Part shown: positions 62,495-64,000 of the stretch, in pieces | Layout: every line of letters starts with the position of its first letter | Numbering within the stretch: position 1 is the first letter of the stretch | DNA from: Daucus carota subsp. sativus | Lineage: Eukaryota; Streptophyta; Magnoliopsida; Apiales; Apiaceae | Assembly: GCF_001625215.2 (NCBI RefSeq) | Contig: NC_030387.2 | Coordinates: 37,781,606 to 37,845,605 of the forward strand | Direction: 5' to 3' | Length of the DNA: 64,000 nt | Made by a program: the position numbers and the translations under genes | The notes under the pieces: generated by a model | What the model saw: the letters and a program-made list of their open reading frames with translations, nothing else | Told to the model about the DNA's origin: nothing | Databases searched by the model: none

Positions 62495-63610
62495 TATCTA
62501 TCAACAATCCCCACATTTTTATATTTATTTATTTGTGGGGATGTTTGGCCAACATTATGATAAAAATAAAATCTTATTTCAAGCAAAATTTCATTTTTAT
62601 ATAATACTTATTATTGTAATATATTTTATAGGTATTTGATGTTTTTTATTTGCAAAAACAAGTCACTAATTTTCTAGAAACAAGTACAGTACATATTTAG
62701 GGTTGTATTAAATTGCGATTTTATAGTATTTTTTCATCCATGAAATACTTGTGTATTTAATTCGGATTTTAAAAAAATAATGTCAAATTTTGAGATATTC
62801 GGTTAGAATATTCAATTCTGGTATTCACTTAGACCCATGATTTTATTTTTTCCGAAGAATAATGTGACATGTAAAAACACATCAAATTGTCATTGTATGA
62901 CTACTTTTAGAAAGAAAAGAACAAGATGCATAGAAGATCACATAATCAAGATATCTAAAACAAAGCATCTGTGTCAATCACTCTCTTATCTACAATGCCA
63001 TACCATAGACAATAATTCTATCTCCATCTTTATCTACATGTGTGCTTCTCCAGTTATATGCAGATGCTGTGGACTCGGCAGCTAGTTTACAAGATTGATG
63101 GGTTCGTCACATCTCTCTTTTCGGACCTCCAATAAGAATTGAAGCAAGTCCTTTTAAGTGTTTAACCAATCAAGCGCAGACAAACAGGAGTCAAAGAATG
63201 ATTGTAGGCTTGTAGCTAGGAACCATCACTAAATTAGCTATCGCATTAAGTAGCAAATCTGAGCACATGCCTACGGGAGTCGTTGAATAATTCTTTGTGA
63301 ATCTCGAAAAAATGGAAGGCTTGAAATTTGAATTTGAAATAATTTAAAATATATAATTATATGAATAAATTACTATGTTCATAAGTGTTTTGAATTGAAA
63401 TCTCCATGTTCTCTACCCTCAAAATTCAAGTCATTATCAAGTCGAACGAATAATCAATAGGCCCATGGGTTCAATTTTCATTCGTTATAGGATTAAAGTT
63501 GTGCCCTCAACTCCGAACCTCTCTGTTATTATGAAAAAAATATCAATAATCATCGTAGTCTTATATTTTGAACCTTTCGATAACCGAATAGTGAAGTCTA
63601 GAATTACATA

Positions 63611-63840
63611 CTCCCCCGTTTTGAAATATAGGTCGCTTGACTTTTTCGCACGCACTTCTAAGTCCTTTGACCGTATAGCTATAATCATTATTTTTAAAAT
63701 TTTCTTTTTCTGAATTATAATATTAGTCATATATTTTTATTCAAAAAAAAAATTCAAAAATAATAATTTTAACTATGCAGTCAAAAAACTTAAAAGTATG
63801 TGTCAAAAAGTCAAACAACTTATATTTCAAAATAGAGGAG
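63611..63840. mobile_element. Stowaway MITE
   Basis: 230 bp with ends CTCCCCCGTTTTGAAATATA and TATATTTCAAAATAGAGGAG, flanked by TA (63609-63610 and 63841-63842). A second GGAGGGAGTA end follows at 63847-63856, so the right limit might be 63854. Confidence 0.85.
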
Positions 63841-64000
63841 TAAGAAGGAGGGAGTATATATTTAGTTTATAAATTAATTCAAAAGATCACAATAAAAATT
63901 GCGTGGAATCGGACCATCAAAGTATTGGCGGTGAAGCACTTCTAGGTTATTACCTAAACCTAACACCTACCCACCTACCGCGCCAAAATAAATAAAACTA

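Larger units (their letters stand above)
59920..64000. other. Intergenic tail of the window, no supported gene
   Basis: AT-rich with several short open frames but none with coding features. It contains two MITEs (62247-62494, 63611-63840) and a repeat-like segment at about 61320-61610 with AGAGACGGAACCAGGAATTT at one side and CTGTACTTCCGTATCTG at the other, perhaps an old element. Any real gene to the right starts beyond 64000. Confidence 0.5.

Overview
The window is plant nuclear DNA, probably from a eudicot. It is AT-rich, its genes carry GT-AG introns, and its gene families are typical of plants: class III peroxidase, plant-type BCS1-like AAA-ATPases and the plant folate carrier FOLT1. The intergenic space is full of small non-autonomous DNA transposons (Stowaway, hAT-like, Mutator-like, CACTA) and Helitrons. 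The species cannot be read from the sequence; an asterid such as an Apiaceae member would fit but is a guess.

Layout. (1) 1-4605: the 3' half of a + strand HMG-box-like gene whose exons lie in two consecutive copies of a ~2.3 kb unit, so the protein would carry repeated HMG-like segments; one copy has lost a splice donor. (2) 7.2-16.0 kb: a cluster of BCS1-like AAA-ATPases (three two-exon genes, at 7904-9489 minus, 11254-12858 plus and 14453-16031 minus) plus a truncated tail copy at 7193-7603. The convergent pair at 11.2-16.0 kb and the tail fragment plus gene at 7.2-9.5 kb look like products of one segmental duplication. (3) 16-25.5 kb: gene-poor and repeat-rich, holding Stowaway MITEs, local tandem duplications, a tRNA-His(GTG) and a non-autonomous CACTA element with a 3-bp target duplication. 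(4) 25.5-33.3 kb: a 16-exon gene for a predicted cysteine-rich type I membrane protein. (5) 34.2-35.6 kb: a secreted class III peroxidase; 36.3-36.9 kb: a mitochondrial bL12 ribosomal protein gene. (6) 39.7-42.9 kb: four DNA elements packed end to end (a long-TIR element, a Stowaway, a Helitron and a near-perfect 554-bp palindrome). (7) 43.1-48.0 kb: an 11-exon folate carrier gene (FOLT1) with a MITE in intron 5. (8) 48.4-53.4 kb: a probable Helitron with another nested inside it, rich in CCAAT-bearing tandem repeats. (9) 53.9-56.9 kb: a CDK5RAP1/MiaB-type tRNA methylthiotransferase gene; 57.9-59.9 kb (minus): a small basic, probably organelle-targeted protein. (10) 59.9-64 kb: no supported gene, two MITEs.

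The genes do not form one pathway. Several (BCS1-like ATPases, bL12m, FOLT1, CDK5RAP1-like) are organelle-related, which is probably coincidence. I found no clearly new biological system. The items most worth attention are the intragenic HMG exon duplication, the AAA-ATPase segmental duplication, the palindromic element just upstream of FOLT1, and the nested Helitron block. Exon borders were set by hand from reading frame, splice consensus and family resemblance; nothing was aligned to a database.
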